DNA of 52,862 nt from Deltaproteobacteria bacterium (GCA_021847425.1 JAJZRF010000014.1:1-52862); one strand, 5' to 3'; numbered from the stretch's first letter, positions 15,553 through 24,052 are shown. The notes: generated from the letters alone by a model not told the origin. Made by a program: numbers and translations.

Positions 15553-17056
15553 CCCGGAACAGGCGGGGGAAGGTTAACCGGAAAGTCGTACCCTTGCCCG
15601 GCTCGCTCTCCACCTTGATGTCGCCGCTGTGGTCCTTGACAATGGCGTAGCTCAAAGAAAGGCCAAGCCCGGTGCCTTCATTCTTGGTGGTAAAGAACGG
15701 GTCGAAGATATGGTTCAACGCCTCGGGAGCAATGCCTGCCCCGGTGTCGCTGACCACGATCAGCGCCTCTTTTTCCCGGGCGCTCACCGCGAGGTCGAGG
15801 CGGCCATCGGGCTGCATGGCCTGGACCGCGTTGAGCATCAGGTTGACCAGCACCTGCTGCAGCTGGTTGGGATTGCCATTGACCAGCACCGCTTTGTCCG
15901 GATGGTCATAGCGGTAGACGATCCCGCCCAGGCGAAACTGATTCTTCACCAGGGTAATGGAACTTTCCATCAGCGCGACAAGATCCACCGGCTCCATGAT
16001 ATTGGACTTGCGGGTCCGGGAAAACTCAAGCAAATGGTGCACCACCTCCCGGGCCCGGTCCGACTGAACCAGAATGTCGCGCACCATGTCCATCCGTTCG
16101 CTGCACGCCAGGTTGGGAAGATCCTCCAGCAGCACCTCGGCGGTGAGCGAGATATTGTTCAGCGGGTTGTTGATCTCATGGGCAATGCCTGCGGTCACCT
16201 TGCCGATGGCCGCAAGCTTTTCCGACTGCACCAGTTGGCTCTGCTTGGCATTCAGGGCCTGGAGCATGAGGTTCAGGGAATTGACCAGCTCCATGCCCTC
16301 CACCGAGCACCGGATCTCATCATTCACCGGGATGGAGCTCATCTCTCCCTGCATGATCCTGGCCGATGCCTCACGGATGACGGCAAGAGGCCGCATGATC
16401 CAGCGCATCATATACAAGACCAGCACGGCGCCAAGCCCCACCGCCAGAGCGAAAATAAGCATTGCTGATTTCTGGTAGCCCGCGACCTCGCGCTCCACCC
16501 GAACCCGTGCCCTGGCGTCCAGGTCGAAAATTTTCCTGGTGATGTCCTGGCCGTGTTTGCGCAGGGCGTTTTCCAGGGATTGCTTGTTCCCGGCAGAGAG
16601 CCCGTCTTGCAGAAGCTGGCGGGAAACAGCTTCGTACCGGCCAAGTTCCGTACCGTCCAGGGACTCCAGCTCGCTCCGGTTTTCCAGGAGAATCGTCTTC
16701 ACCGCGACAATGGCGGCCCGGACCTGATCCACATAATCAAGGGCATTGAGCAGATCCTTCCGGTCGTTGAACAGGAAGTAATTTTTCTCGTAGCGCCTGA
16801 TCTCAAGCACTTTCTGGTTCAGCTCGTAGAACGATTCGATGATCCGGATCTTGTCCTCCATGCGCCACAGTGCGTAGGTGGCGGTGGCCATGGCGATAAT
16901 GCCAAGGCCAGCGACAATGCAGATCGTGAACAGGAGCTTTCCCCGGATGGAACGGATCGCGGGAAAGAGAAACCGGCAAGGCGGCAGGGTTACAGGGCGT
17001 TCCCCCTTACTGGCTGCTGTCTGCGCCGCTTGGGGCCCCGGAAGACCGGCGCTCAT
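15545..17056 (-). CDS. Membrane sensor histidine kinase with HBM-like sensor, operon copy 2
   Basis: 503 residues. A cytoplasmic N-terminal extension of about 35 residues precedes TM1 (41-63). The helical periplasmic domain carries IRRYEKNYFLFNDRKDLLNA, matching the EKNYFL motif of the other operon kinase. TM2 lies at about 197-217, then HAMP, HisKA (GIAHEINNPLNN, H293), and HATPase_c (NLMLNAVQAM, SDTGAGI, DPFFTTK, GTGLGL). It should phosphorylate the receiver encoded immediately upstream, with which it overlaps by 4 bp. Gene order here is receiver then kinase, the reverse of the other pair in the operon. The 3' end overlaps dikinase-like C by 8 bp. Confidence 0.92.
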   Translation of the reverse strand: MSAGLPGPQAAQTAASKGERPVTLPPCRFLFPAIRSIRGKLLFTICIVAGLGIIAMATATYALWRMEDKIRIIESFYELNQKVLEIRRYEKNYFLFNDRKDLLNALDYVDQVRAAIVAVKTILLENRSELESLDGTELGRYEAVSRQLLQDGLSAGNKQSLENALRKHGQDITRKIFDLDARARVRVEREVAGYQKSAMLIFALAVGLGAVLVLYMMRWIMRPLAVIREASARIMQGEMSSIPVNDEIRCSVEGMELVNSLNLMLQALNAKQSQLVQSEKLAAIGKVTAGIAHEINNPLNNISLTAEVLLEDLPNLACSERMDMVRDILVQSDRAREVVHHLLEFSRTRKSNIMEPVDLVALMESSITLVKNQFRLGGIVYRYDHPDKAVLVNGNPNQLQQVLVNLMLNAVQAMQPDGRLDLAVSAREKEALIVVSDTGAGIAPEALNHIFDPFFTTKNEGTGLGLSLSYAIVKDHSGDIKVESEPGKGTTFRLTFPRLFRGA

Positions 17057-17439
17057 TCTTCCGCCCTGTTGGATTCCATGGCTCGATAAATAACCTGTTT
17101 CAATTCGTCCAGGCGAAAGGGCTTGGCAAGGAAGGCGAAAACCCCCTGCCGCTGCGCCAGTTCCGCCGTATCCGGCGAGGCATAGCCGGTGATGATGATC
17201 ACCCTGGTTTCGGGATTCATGACCCGGACCCGTTTCAAAACCTCGATGCCGTCAATTCCCTCCATCTTAAGGTCAGTCACCACGATGTCAAAGGATTTTT
17301 CCGCCATGGCGGCAAGGGCCGAAGCCGAATCGGTAAAGGTCTCGATCTCGAAGCCGATTTTCCCGAACACCTGCTTGAGCCGCTTACCGACAATGGGTTC
17401 GTCATCCACCACCAGCAGCCGCGTGATTGTCTCGCTCAT
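17053..17439 (-). CDS. Single-domain response regulator (CheY-like), operon copy 2
   Basis: A 128-residue receiver with VDDE (11-14), phospho-acceptor D56 in VVTDLKMEGIDG, switch Thr in IITGYAS and the Lys in AKPFRLDEL. No output domain. It is encoded 18 bp after dikinase-like D and overlaps the kinase gene by 4 bp. The region before the ATG has GGAGGTGGAACA, a strong ribosome-binding site. Its output is probably an interaction with an operon partner, since no DNA-binding domain is present. Confidence 0.92.
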   Translation of the reverse strand: MSETITRLLVVDDEPIVGKRLKQVFGKIGFEIETFTDSASALAAMAEKSFDIVVTDLKMEGIDGIEVLKRVRVMNPETRVIIITGYASPDTAELAQRQGVFAFLAKPFRLDELKQVIYRAMESNRAEE

Positions 17440-17457
17440 TGTTCCACCTCCCTGCTA

Positions 17458-20046
17458 TCATTTGTCGGCAACAATGCCGTAATCTCCCATGAGAAAGGCC
17501 TCGGCATATCGAGCCACGGCCTGGTCGTCCGTCATCTGCACATCCAACTGCCTGGTAAAGCCGATCAACCGGCCAAGGATATCAAGGGTGCGCTCCATTT
17601 CCGGCTGCGACAGATTGCTGGTCCGGGCGATGACCAGATCCCCCTTGGTCTGGACGCTGAAATCAAAGGCCTCCAGAATGGTGGCGATGAGGGTCGCCCG
17701 CCGCGAACGCTTGGCAATGTCGGTGGCCCCGCCCAAAAACCGGAAATAGATATGATTGTCGCGCTCCACGTCGTGACAGAAGGCATCGACAATATTGAAA
17801 TGATACCCGAACCGGAAGCACAGGTTCACATACGTTTCGCTGATGATCGCGATATTGTGTCCGGTGTACTGTCCGGAAAGGGTGTCTTGCGGGGTGGTCA
17901 TCATGCTGTGCATCATGTCCTTAAAGCTCACCGGCATGGTCTCCTGGTGCCAGGCCCCGGGAAAAAGCATGCCCTGCAGGATGGCCTTGAACGGGATCGA
18001 ACGGATGGCGGAAAAGGGAATCTGGTCGCGCGGGGCGTCCGGGGCAATGCCGCCGCCGATATCGATGGCAAGTATCCCGGCCTGAATAGGCAGGTCCAGC
18101 CGTCTTGCCAGGCCGCCGGGCAGACAGCGGTCATCCCGGCCCAGCTCCACCAGCTCAAGCACCGCGGTCTCATGGATGAAGCGCAGCACGTCATGGAAGG
18201 TCTTGCACCCTTCGGGCCTGAATTCCTGCATCAGGGGGTCAACCAGATTCAGCCGGGAAACCTCCCGGAGAATACGGCGCAGCATCCTGAACTCCGGGGC
18301 CATGTGCAGGTCCATGCTGGTGGACGCCTGATAGGTGAGGAGCTCCACGACCCTGCCCCGGTAAATCCGCCGGTCCTCGGCATCAACGGTTATTTCCTCG
18401 CCGGGAGCCACCTTGGCAAGGATACCCGGAACCCCGACCAGACAGGGAACCCGCAGCTCGCGGCACAGCGTGGCCATATGGCTTGCCGGGGTTCCCACCT
18501 CGGTGACGATGGCCGCGGCCCGGTGCATGACCTGCACGAATTGGGAGGAATCGCGGTGACTGATAAGTACCGCGCCCTCGGGAAAACTCTTGAGATCAGC
18601 CAGGGTTTCCACCCAGAAAGCCGGCCCGGCGCCGATCCCCTGCTGGGCCACACGGCCCACATCCGCGGCGACAAGCTCATAGCCTTCGAGTTTTTCGGAA
18701 AGTCGTGGCGTTCCCTGGGCGCTCTCCGTGATCAACAAAGGCCTGGATTGCAGGATGTAGAGAACACCCTGTGTATCCACGGTCCATTCGATGTCCTGGG
18801 GGCGTTTGAAGAAGGTCTCCAGATGAATGGCGATTCCGGCAAGCTCCAGCAGAAGCCGCTCGTCAAGACAGGGGGATTTGATCTGCCCGTCAGGCACCGC
18901 CTGCATCGCAAGCCCGCCATCCGTGTTCCCCGTTGGCAGGAGGGCTTCATGTTTTGTGGCGATCACCTGCTCAAGGATCTGCACCACCTCACCCTTGCTG
19001 AACCGGAAAAAATCCGTGGGCACCTGTCCCTCGACCACCGCCTGCCCCTGGCCCAAAGCACCGACAGCCACCATGCTCTGGGAACCGGGCGCCATGGGAT
19101 CAACAGAATAGATGATGCCGCTGGCATGAGCCGGAATCATGCGCTGGCAACAGGCGGCAATGGACATGGGACTGCCTTCGGGGAAGACCTGACGCCGGTA
19201 GCGAATGGCCTTGTCATCAAAAAGACTGGCCGCCACCTTGAGGTAGGCGCGGTACACTGCCTCGGCCCGGGGAAGAACCTGCAGTTCGGAATGAAACTGC
19301 CCGGCAAAAGAGAAATCCATATCCTCTTCCTGGGCACTGCTGCGGATCGCGAGAAAAAAAGGAGGTTCGCTGCCGGCCGCAAGCCGCTCAAGAGACTTGG
19401 CCAGGGTATCAAGAAAGCCGGATGGGGGCTCGGCGTGGAGCACCTTTTCCCGCAGAAGGCGGCGCACCCCCCCAAGATCCTCTTCATCGGCATGATGGCC
19501 GGAAAGCAGCTGTTCAAACCGGTCGAATTCAGGCCGCAGCCCGTTCAGATCGATAAGATCGTGGAACAACCGGGCGGTGATCACAAATCCTTCCGGCACC
19601 CGGACCTTGGGGTTGTGGAGCAGCTCGGAAAGATGCGCGGCCTTGCCGCCCACCAGAGGCCAGTGCCGGGTCTCGACCTCGGAAAGCCAGAGCAGGGGCG
19701 GGCCGTCCCGGTCATCCCGTTTATTGAGAATCGCCCGGACCCTGGTCTCCATGGGGGCAAACACTCCAGGCAGCACCGCACACCTGTTCTGGGTCAGGAT
19801 ATTGATCGCGTCAATGGCGCGACGCATGGCTGTGATCATCTCCTCAACCGTGGATTCCACGTAGCGGAGATCAAACAGATACTCGCCGCTCAGCTTCTCC
19901 CCTATGTCGGCGATGATCTCAAGGGCCTGGTTATTTGCCTTGAGCACCTCACGAAATTGAGAAAATACCAGGGGTAAAGGACGACAGCTTTTGGGAGTGA
20001 ACCAGTGTTGGGCAGAAAATCCTTTCAGGAGATCACGGAGGGCCAT
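17458..20046 (-). CDS. Dikinase-like protein D (first gene of the operon)
   Basis: 862 residues, closest in motif content to protein A. VGGKAAHLSEL lies at about 132-142, LAIRSSAQEEDMDFSFAGQF at 232-251, and RPQDIEWTVDTQG near 415-427. The phospho-His motif is EVGTPASHMATLCRE (candidate H523). The C-terminal domain has FHDVLRFIHETAV, AIDIGGG, FGYHFNIVDAF, DNHIYFRFLGG and IGFTRQLD. No TIM-barrel PEP-binding signature is present. The start is ATG at 20046 with a CAGGAG ribosome-binding site, only about 25 nt after a terminator-like hairpin. No separate promoter is obvious in that space, so expression may depend on read-through from the TauE operon or on attenuation. Confidence 0.85.
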   Translation of the reverse strand: MALRDLLKGFSAQHWFTPKSCRPLPLVFSQFREVLKANNQALEIIADIGEKLSGEYLFDLRYVESTVEEMITAMRRAIDAINILTQNRCAVLPGVFAPMETRVRAILNKRDDRDGPPLLWLSEVETRHWPLVGGKAAHLSELLHNPKVRVPEGFVITARLFHDLIDLNGLRPEFDRFEQLLSGHHADEEDLGGVRRLLREKVLHAEPPSGFLDTLAKSLERLAAGSEPPFFLAIRSSAQEEDMDFSFAGQFHSELQVLPRAEAVYRAYLKVAASLFDDKAIRYRRQVFPEGSPMSIAACCQRMIPAHASGIIYSVDPMAPGSQSMVAVGALGQGQAVVEGQVPTDFFRFSKGEVVQILEQVIATKHEALLPTGNTDGGLAMQAVPDGQIKSPCLDERLLLELAGIAIHLETFFKRPQDIEWTVDTQGVLYILQSRPLLITESAQGTPRLSEKLEGYELVAADVGRVAQQGIGAGPAFWVETLADLKSFPEGAVLISHRDSSQFVQVMHRAAAIVTEVGTPASHMATLCRELRVPCLVGVPGILAKVAPGEEITVDAEDRRIYRGRVVELLTYQASTSMDLHMAPEFRMLRRILREVSRLNLVDPLMQEFRPEGCKTFHDVLRFIHETAVLELVELGRDDRCLPGGLARRLDLPIQAGILAIDIGGGIAPDAPRDQIPFSAIRSIPFKAILQGMLFPGAWHQETMPVSFKDMMHSMMTTPQDTLSGQYTGHNIAIISETYVNLCFRFGYHFNIVDAFCHDVERDNHIYFRFLGGATDIAKRSRRATLIATILEAFDFSVQTKGDLVIARTSNLSQPEMERTLDILGRLIGFTRQLDVQMTDDQAVARYAEAFLMGDYGIVADK

Positions 20047-20071
20047 GTATTGCGCTCCTGAAAAAAAGAAT

Positions 20072-20113
20072 CGGCGTGGGTTAGATCAGGTTCCCCTTTT
20101 CTACCCCACGCCG
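20072..20113 (-). terminator. Terminator or attenuator hairpin before the dikinase operon
   Basis: CGGCGTGGG (20072-20080) pairs with CCCACGCCG (20105-20113), extended by TAG/CTA inside after one mismatch. Read on the minus strand the hairpin is followed by ATTCTTTTTTT, a standard Rho-independent terminator. The T-run leads straight into the CAGGAG ribosome-binding site of dikinase-like D. A run of T residues also precedes the hairpin on the minus strand. Confidence 0.75.
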
Positions 20114-20139
20114 CGTAAAAAAAAAACTAAAAAATGAAA

Positions 20140-20934
20140 TCAGTGGCTGCCGCCGCCCTTCTTGAAGATGGCGCCCACGGCCAAGCCGGCAATCAGCGCG
20201 ATGACAACAGCCATTATGCCATACAATCCGGCCTGATCAAAGGCCATTTTTGACAAGGCCGCGACCATTCCAGTACTCTTGACCTCAAAATGGGTCGAGG
20301 CCCGGTCAACCACCTTACCATCCCTGACGGCGAGCACATTCACCGTGTATGTTCCCGGAGGAGCTTGATACGGCCAGGCAACGTCCACCTTGTAGGTGTT
20401 GCCCTCCACCCCATGCTGCCGGACAACGGTCCCTTCCTGGATGTTGTAGACTTTTTCCTGCTTCTTGAATTTGAGATATTCGTCGAACCATTTTCCGTCC
20501 GCCGGTTTCCCCGCGCTGTCTTCAATCCGGATATGTCCGCGCAGGGCGTCATAGCCGAGCAGGTGCTTATTGAGCTCAGCCCCGCTGAGAAGACGGCTCA
20601 GCTCAGCGGTGCTCTGGAGCAGATAAATGCGGGGCGCATCCCTGAATTCAAGAGAGCCCTTTTTCATCCAAACCAGACCGCCGACCTTTTCCTTGTATTT
20701 CAAGGCAACATCAACCGGTTCGCTGGTGATGGTGACGACCAGGTCATCGGTGCTCGCGCTCTGGCCGGTGATGGCCAGCTGCGCGCCATGATAGGTAAAG
20801 GTGATCGGAATACTATCCGGAGTCACCGAACAGGTGAGCGTCTGGGCCGCGGAGACCGGCAGGCTGGCAATTCCAAGGAGAACAACAGCCGTCACGGCCA
20901 AATACCGGGAAAAATTAATGAGGGTGCGTTTCAT
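20140..20934 (-). CDS. TIGR02186 family protein (membrane-anchored periplasmic)
   Basis: 264 residues. It has a signal peptide (VTAVVLLGIASLPVSAAQ), a long extracytoplasmic domain, and one C-terminal membrane helix (about residues 230-258, AVVIALIAGLAVGAIFKK). The sequence matches what I know of the TIGR02186 family, whose genes usually sit next to TauE/SafE exporters, as here. Typical stretches include the GKWFDEYLKFKKQEKVY and PPGTYTVNVLAVRDGKVV regions. Biochemical role unknown; an accessory to the exporter is likely. I chose ATG at 20934 (MKRTL), preceded by GGGAGG, rather than the upstream ATG at 20952 that lies inside the exporter gene. The two genes are separated by 1 bp. Confidence 0.8.
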   Translation of the reverse strand: MKRTLINFSRYLAVTAVVLLGIASLPVSAAQTLTCSVTPDSIPITFTYHGAQLAITGQSASTDDLVVTITSEPVDVALKYKEKVGGLVWMKKGSLEFRDAPRIYLLQSTAELSRLLSGAELNKHLLGYDALRGHIRIEDSAGKPADGKWFDEYLKFKKQEKVYNIQEGTVVRQHGVEGNTYKVDVAWPYQAPPGTYTVNVLAVRDGKVVDRASTHFEVKSTGMVAALSKMAFDQAGLYGIMAVVIALIAGLAVGAIFKKGGGSH

Positions 20935-20935
20935 C

Positions 20936-21865
20936 TTAGTGGCCTCCCGCATAGGAAAGAAGAATGGAAGGCTCCATCACCAGCTCCAGAACAATCTTGA
21001 CAGTAACCGCAAGCACGATAATGGAAAGCAAAATCTTCAGCTGGTCGCCATGGAGTTTCTTGCCCAGCGCTGTGCCGATCTGCGCGCCGAACACCGAGCC
21101 TATGAGGAGAAGAATGGCCAGCATGAAATCCACCGTATGGTTGGAATACGCCTGGAGATAGGTAACCTCGATGCAGGTGAAGAGAATCTGGAAAAGGCTG
21201 GTCCCCACCACCACATGCATGGGCATCCGGAGCATGTAGATCATCACCGGCACCATGAGAAAGCCGCCGCCGACCCCCATGATCGCGGCAAGAACCCCGA
21301 CAAAGGTGCCAAGGAAAAGAGGCACCAGGGCCGAATGGGTGACCCCGGATTTTTCAAAGTAGGTCTGCATGGGCAGGGCCGCGAAAAATCCGCCCTTTTT
21401 CTCTTTCGGCTTGGCTGCCGGCGCCGCAGCAACCGGAGCCTTCTTGGTTTTGCGCATGGCGTTGAGACTTTCAACGAACATGAAGCTGCCGACTCCACCC
21501 AGCATGATAACATAGGTCATTTTGATCATGAAATCCGCGCCGCCGGTGGCCCGCAGGATCTTGATCACCTGTACCCCCGCCGCCCCGCCGGCAAAACCGC
21601 CGATCAGAAGATAGAGGCCCATCTTGAAATCCACATTGCCGAGACGCCAGTGGGAAAAGGTTCCGGAAGCGGAAGCAGCCACGATCTGGTTGGCATCCGT
21701 TGCCGCCGCAATTGTCGGCGGAATGCCGATCATCATCAGGAGCGGGGTCATGAGAAACCCTCCGCCCACACCAAAGAGGCCGGACAACAGGCCGACCGCC
21801 AGTCCCAGGCCCATCACCACCAAATAATTGACACTGGTGAGGGCTATTGGCAGATACATGTACAT
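20936..21865 (-). CDS. TauE/SafE family sulfite/anion exporter
   Basis: A 309-residue multi-pass inner-membrane protein with the duplicated TauE/SafE layout. The GLFGVGGGFLMTPLL motif near the N-terminus and IMGVGGGFLMVPVMIYM in the second half mark the repeats. A charged, Ala/Lys-rich cytoplasmic loop lies between them (about residues 145-165). Family members export sulfite, sulfoacetate and related organosulfur anions. In a sulfur-metabolising anaerobe sulfite is plausible but unproven. The start has an excellent AGGAGG site 6 nt before the ATG. It is followed directly by the TIGR02186 gene and preceded by a UspA-like gene 102 bp upstream. Confidence 0.9.
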   Translation of the reverse strand: MYMYLPIALTSVNYLVVMGLGLAVGLLSGLFGVGGGFLMTPLLMMIGIPPTIAAATDANQIVAASASGTFSHWRLGNVDFKMGLYLLIGGFAGGAAGVQVIKILRATGGADFMIKMTYVIMLGGVGSFMFVESLNAMRKTKKAPVAAAPAAKPKEKKGGFFAALPMQTYFEKSGVTHSALVPLFLGTFVGVLAAIMGVGGGFLMVPVMIYMLRMPMHVVVGTSLFQILFTCIEVTYLQAYSNHTVDFMLAILLLIGSVFGAQIGTALGKKLHGDQLKILLSIIVLAVTVKIVLELVMEPSILLSYAGGH

Positions 21866-21967
21866 CTTCTTCCTCCTTTACTCTTTTTTGTTGTGCTGCA
21901 ATACTGTTGAGAAAATGTCGATCCATTCACCTTTCCGCCCAAAAAATAATCCACTGGCATCGACGCT

Positions 21968-22438
21968 TCAGGTACGACTGTTGATTTTTGAAACAGCACG
22001 CTCAAGGGTTGATGCGTCCCATGGCGTCATGATAACAGACCACAGGTCCGGCAGATACCAATTTTCGCTGGCCTGAAGCTGCTTGCGAAGGAGGTTCACC
22101 CAAACGGTCTTACGCTCGAACTCTTTCCGGTCACTAGCTCCGAGAACAAGACAGAATATCCGGTGCGCACAAAGAAAGCGGATCAGGGGCTCCCCCGTCA
22201 ACCTCTCCAGAATATGCGTATGAATTTTCACCCCTTCCTGGCTGGCGAGCCTGGTTGCCAGAGAAACAAATTCTTCCTGTCTCTCCCTGGCCGCCGATCT
22301 TTTTTTCTCGCCTGTCCGGTCTGCCTTGCAAAGGGCATGCAGAATTCCCGTGGTCCGCCGGGCAAGCTCAACGGCATGGACGGTGGCGGAAAGATCGACG
22401 CCGGCGCCAGTCAGGAGGAGTGCGATGCCAGCTTCCAT
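21968..22438 (-). CDS. UspA-like small protein
   Basis: 156 residues with a universal-stress-protein type alpha/beta pattern: an N-terminal strand (GIALLLTGAGVDLSATVHAVELARRT), helical middle, and a CLVLGASDRKEF segment resembling the strand and turn where Usp proteins bind nucleotide. The C-terminal strand, SVIMTPW, ends the fold. The full ATP-binding G-2X-G-9X-G signature is not intact, so it is probably a non-ATP-binding member. An AGGAGCG ribosome-binding site precedes ATG 22438. It stands just downstream of a strong sigma-54 promoter and heads the TauE/TIGR02186 genes, suggesting a conditionally expressed stress or nutrient operon. Confidence 0.65.
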   Translation of the reverse strand: MEAGIALLLTGAGVDLSATVHAVELARRTTGILHALCKADRTGEKKRSAARERQEEFVSLATRLASQEGVKIHTHILERLTGEPLIRFLCAHRIFCLVLGASDRKEFERKTVWVNLLRKQLQASENWYLPDLWSVIMTPWDASTLERAVSKINSRT

Positions 22439-22484
22439 GAACGCTCCTCAAATGCCTTGTTCGGCAATCATTGCTGGAGCGTAA

Positions 22485-22500
22485 AGCACTAACCGTGCCA
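22485..22500 (-). promoter_or_regulatory. Sigma-54 (-24/-12) promoter
   Basis: On the minus strand the sequence is TGGCACG-GTTA-GTGCT, against the consensus TGGCACG-N4-TTGCW. The -24 block is perfect and the -12 block has one mismatch, with exact spacing. Transcription would start near 22474, about 36 nt before the UspA-like ATG. Confidence 0.75.
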
Positions 22501-22575
22501 CTGAACCTATCATGTTGTTTACAGGTTGTTTTGCCTGATTTCAAGGGATACCGACAACGGCAACAATGTTCACCT

Positions 22576-22649
22576 TTGAAACAATAAATTTACAACTCAT
22601 TGTAATTAAAGTATTTTTTTACTTGAAACAATTGTTACTGATTGAAACA
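22576..22649. promoter_or_regulatory. Three TTGAAACA sites, candidate activator binding region
   Basis: TTGAAACA occurs at 22576-22583, 22623-22630 and 22642-22649 in the same orientation, in AT-rich DNA about 75-150 bp upstream of the sigma-54 promoter. That is the usual place for enhancer sites of NtrC-type activators. The gene for such an activator begins its 3' end at 22688. Confidence 0.45.
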
Positions 22650-22687
22650 TCTCTGTTGGGTGGCTGGAAAAACTGGGGCGGGAGCGA

Positions 22688-24052
22688 CTACTTTTCGGAA
22701 AACAGATTGAGTTCCTTAAGCCGTCGCCACAAGGTGGTGCGGGAAATACCAAGCAGGCGCGCGGTCTCGGTCTGATTGAAGCCGGTGCTGCGATATACCT
22801 CGGTGATACGTTCATGCTCCAAGGCCTTCAGGTGGCTGGAGTTTTTTTCAGGGACAGGGGGCTGGATCCCCGCGAAGAAAATATCCGGCGGAAGATCCCT
22901 GCCCGTGAGAACGGGCTCACGGGAAAGGGCCACCGCCCGCTCCACGATGTTCTGCAGCTCCCTGACGTTGCCGGGGAAGGTGTACGAAGAGAGCGCCTCA
23001 AGAAAATCCGGGGCGATTTCCGGTACCATGGGCTTGCCGAACTGCGTGGTGACGAGGGTGACAAAATGCTCCACAAGCAAAGGGATGTCTTCCCGCCGCT
23101 TGCGCAGCGGCGGGATATTGATCATCACCACCTTCAGGCGGTAAAAAAGATCCTGGCGGAACTCGCCCGCGGCGATCATCTTCTCAATATCCCGGTTGGT
23201 TGCGGCAATGAGCCGCACATTGATGCTGATCGGAGCGACGCCGCCCACCCGGAGCAGGGTCCGCTCCTGGATAACCCGCAGCAGCTTAATCTGCATGGGG
23301 ATCGGCATCTCGCCAACCTCATCAAGAAAAATCGTGCCGTTGTTGGCTGCCTCAAGCAGACCAAGCTTGGTGCTCACCGCGCCGGTGAAGGCCCCTTTTT
23401 CGTGTCCAAAAAGTTCGTTGGCCACCAGATCTTCGCTGAAGGCCCCGCAGTTGAAGGGGATAAAGGGATGCTGGGCACGACCGCTTACGCCATGAAGGGC
23501 TTTGGCCACAAGTTCCTTGCCGGTGCCGCTTTCCCCCTGAATGAGCACATTGCAGTTGAGCGGCGCAATCTGGCGGATGGTCTTGAATATCTCCTGCATG
23601 GCCGGAGAACGCCCGATGATTCCGGCAAAATGGTCGACAGGACTTAAATCCGCGGCATCGTCCGGTTTGCCGGGATAACGCAAGGCGTCGCTGATGGTGT
23701 TGCGTAACTCCTCAAGCTTAAACGGCTTTGCCAGATAGTGAAAGGCCCCTGCTTTCATGGCCTGGACCGCATGATCAACGGCGGCATAACCGGTCATCAG
23801 AATAACCTTTGTCCCGGGCGCCAGAATGGTGACCCGCTGGAGGATTTCCATGCCGTCCGCGTCATTAAGCCGAACATCCGTTACCAGCACCTCGGGTGGG
23901 TGGGCCGCAACCCGGGACATTGCTTCCCCTGCGGAAATAAAGCCTTCCACCTCGTAACCATCCTTGGCAAGAGCCTGGACAAGACGACGGACCGTGACAA
24001 TTTCATCATCGAGGATATAGACGCGCGGCTTTGAAGGGGCGTTATCTGCCAT
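22688..24052 (-). CDS. Sigma-54-dependent response regulator (NtrC/AtoC type)
   Basis: 454 residues. Receiver with LDDE and phospho-acceptor D59 (LVTDVRL), switch Thr in LMTGYAA and Lys in AKPFKL. AAA+ domain with Walker A GESGTGKE (about 173-180), the sigma-54-contact loop EKGAFTGAV, and Walker B TIFLDEVGEMP. C-terminal Fis-type HTH with NQTETARLLGISRTTLWRRL. When phosphorylated it should bind upstream sites and open sigma-54 promoters. No kinase gene is adjacent, so its partner is elsewhere or one of the operon kinases. I chose ATG at 24052 (MADNAPSKP), because the extra 46 residues from 24190 look non-native. Its natural target is probably the promoter at 22485. Confidence 0.93.
   Translation of the reverse strand: MADNAPSKPRVYILDDEIVTVRRLVQALAKDGYEVEGFISAGEAMSRVAAHPPEVLVTDVRLNDADGMEILQRVTILAPGTKVILMTGYAAVDHAVQAMKAGAFHYLAKPFKLEELRNTISDALRYPGKPDDAADLSPVDHFAGIIGRSPAMQEIFKTIRQIAPLNCNVLIQGESGTGKELVAKALHGVSGRAQHPFIPFNCGAFSEDLVANELFGHEKGAFTGAVSTKLGLLEAANNGTIFLDEVGEMPIPMQIKLLRVIQERTLLRVGGVAPISINVRLIAATNRDIEKMIAAGEFRQDLFYRLKVVMINIPPLRKRREDIPLLVEHFVTLVTTQFGKPMVPEIAPDFLEALSSYTFPGNVRELQNIVERAVALSREPVLTGRDLPPDIFFAGIQPPVPEKNSSHLKALEHERITEVYRSTGFNQTETARLLGISRTTLWRRLKELNLFSEK

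Noticed and set aside
17752-19977. 741-codon plus-strand frame opposite dikinase-like D
   Set aside because: Antisense shadow with low-complexity, His/Gly-rich translation.
3262-20046. Calling the four large genes phosphoenolpyruvate synthase (ppsA) or ppdK
   Set aside because: The first two domains match, but the PEP/pyruvate TIM-barrel part is absent, so that name would state an unsupported reaction.
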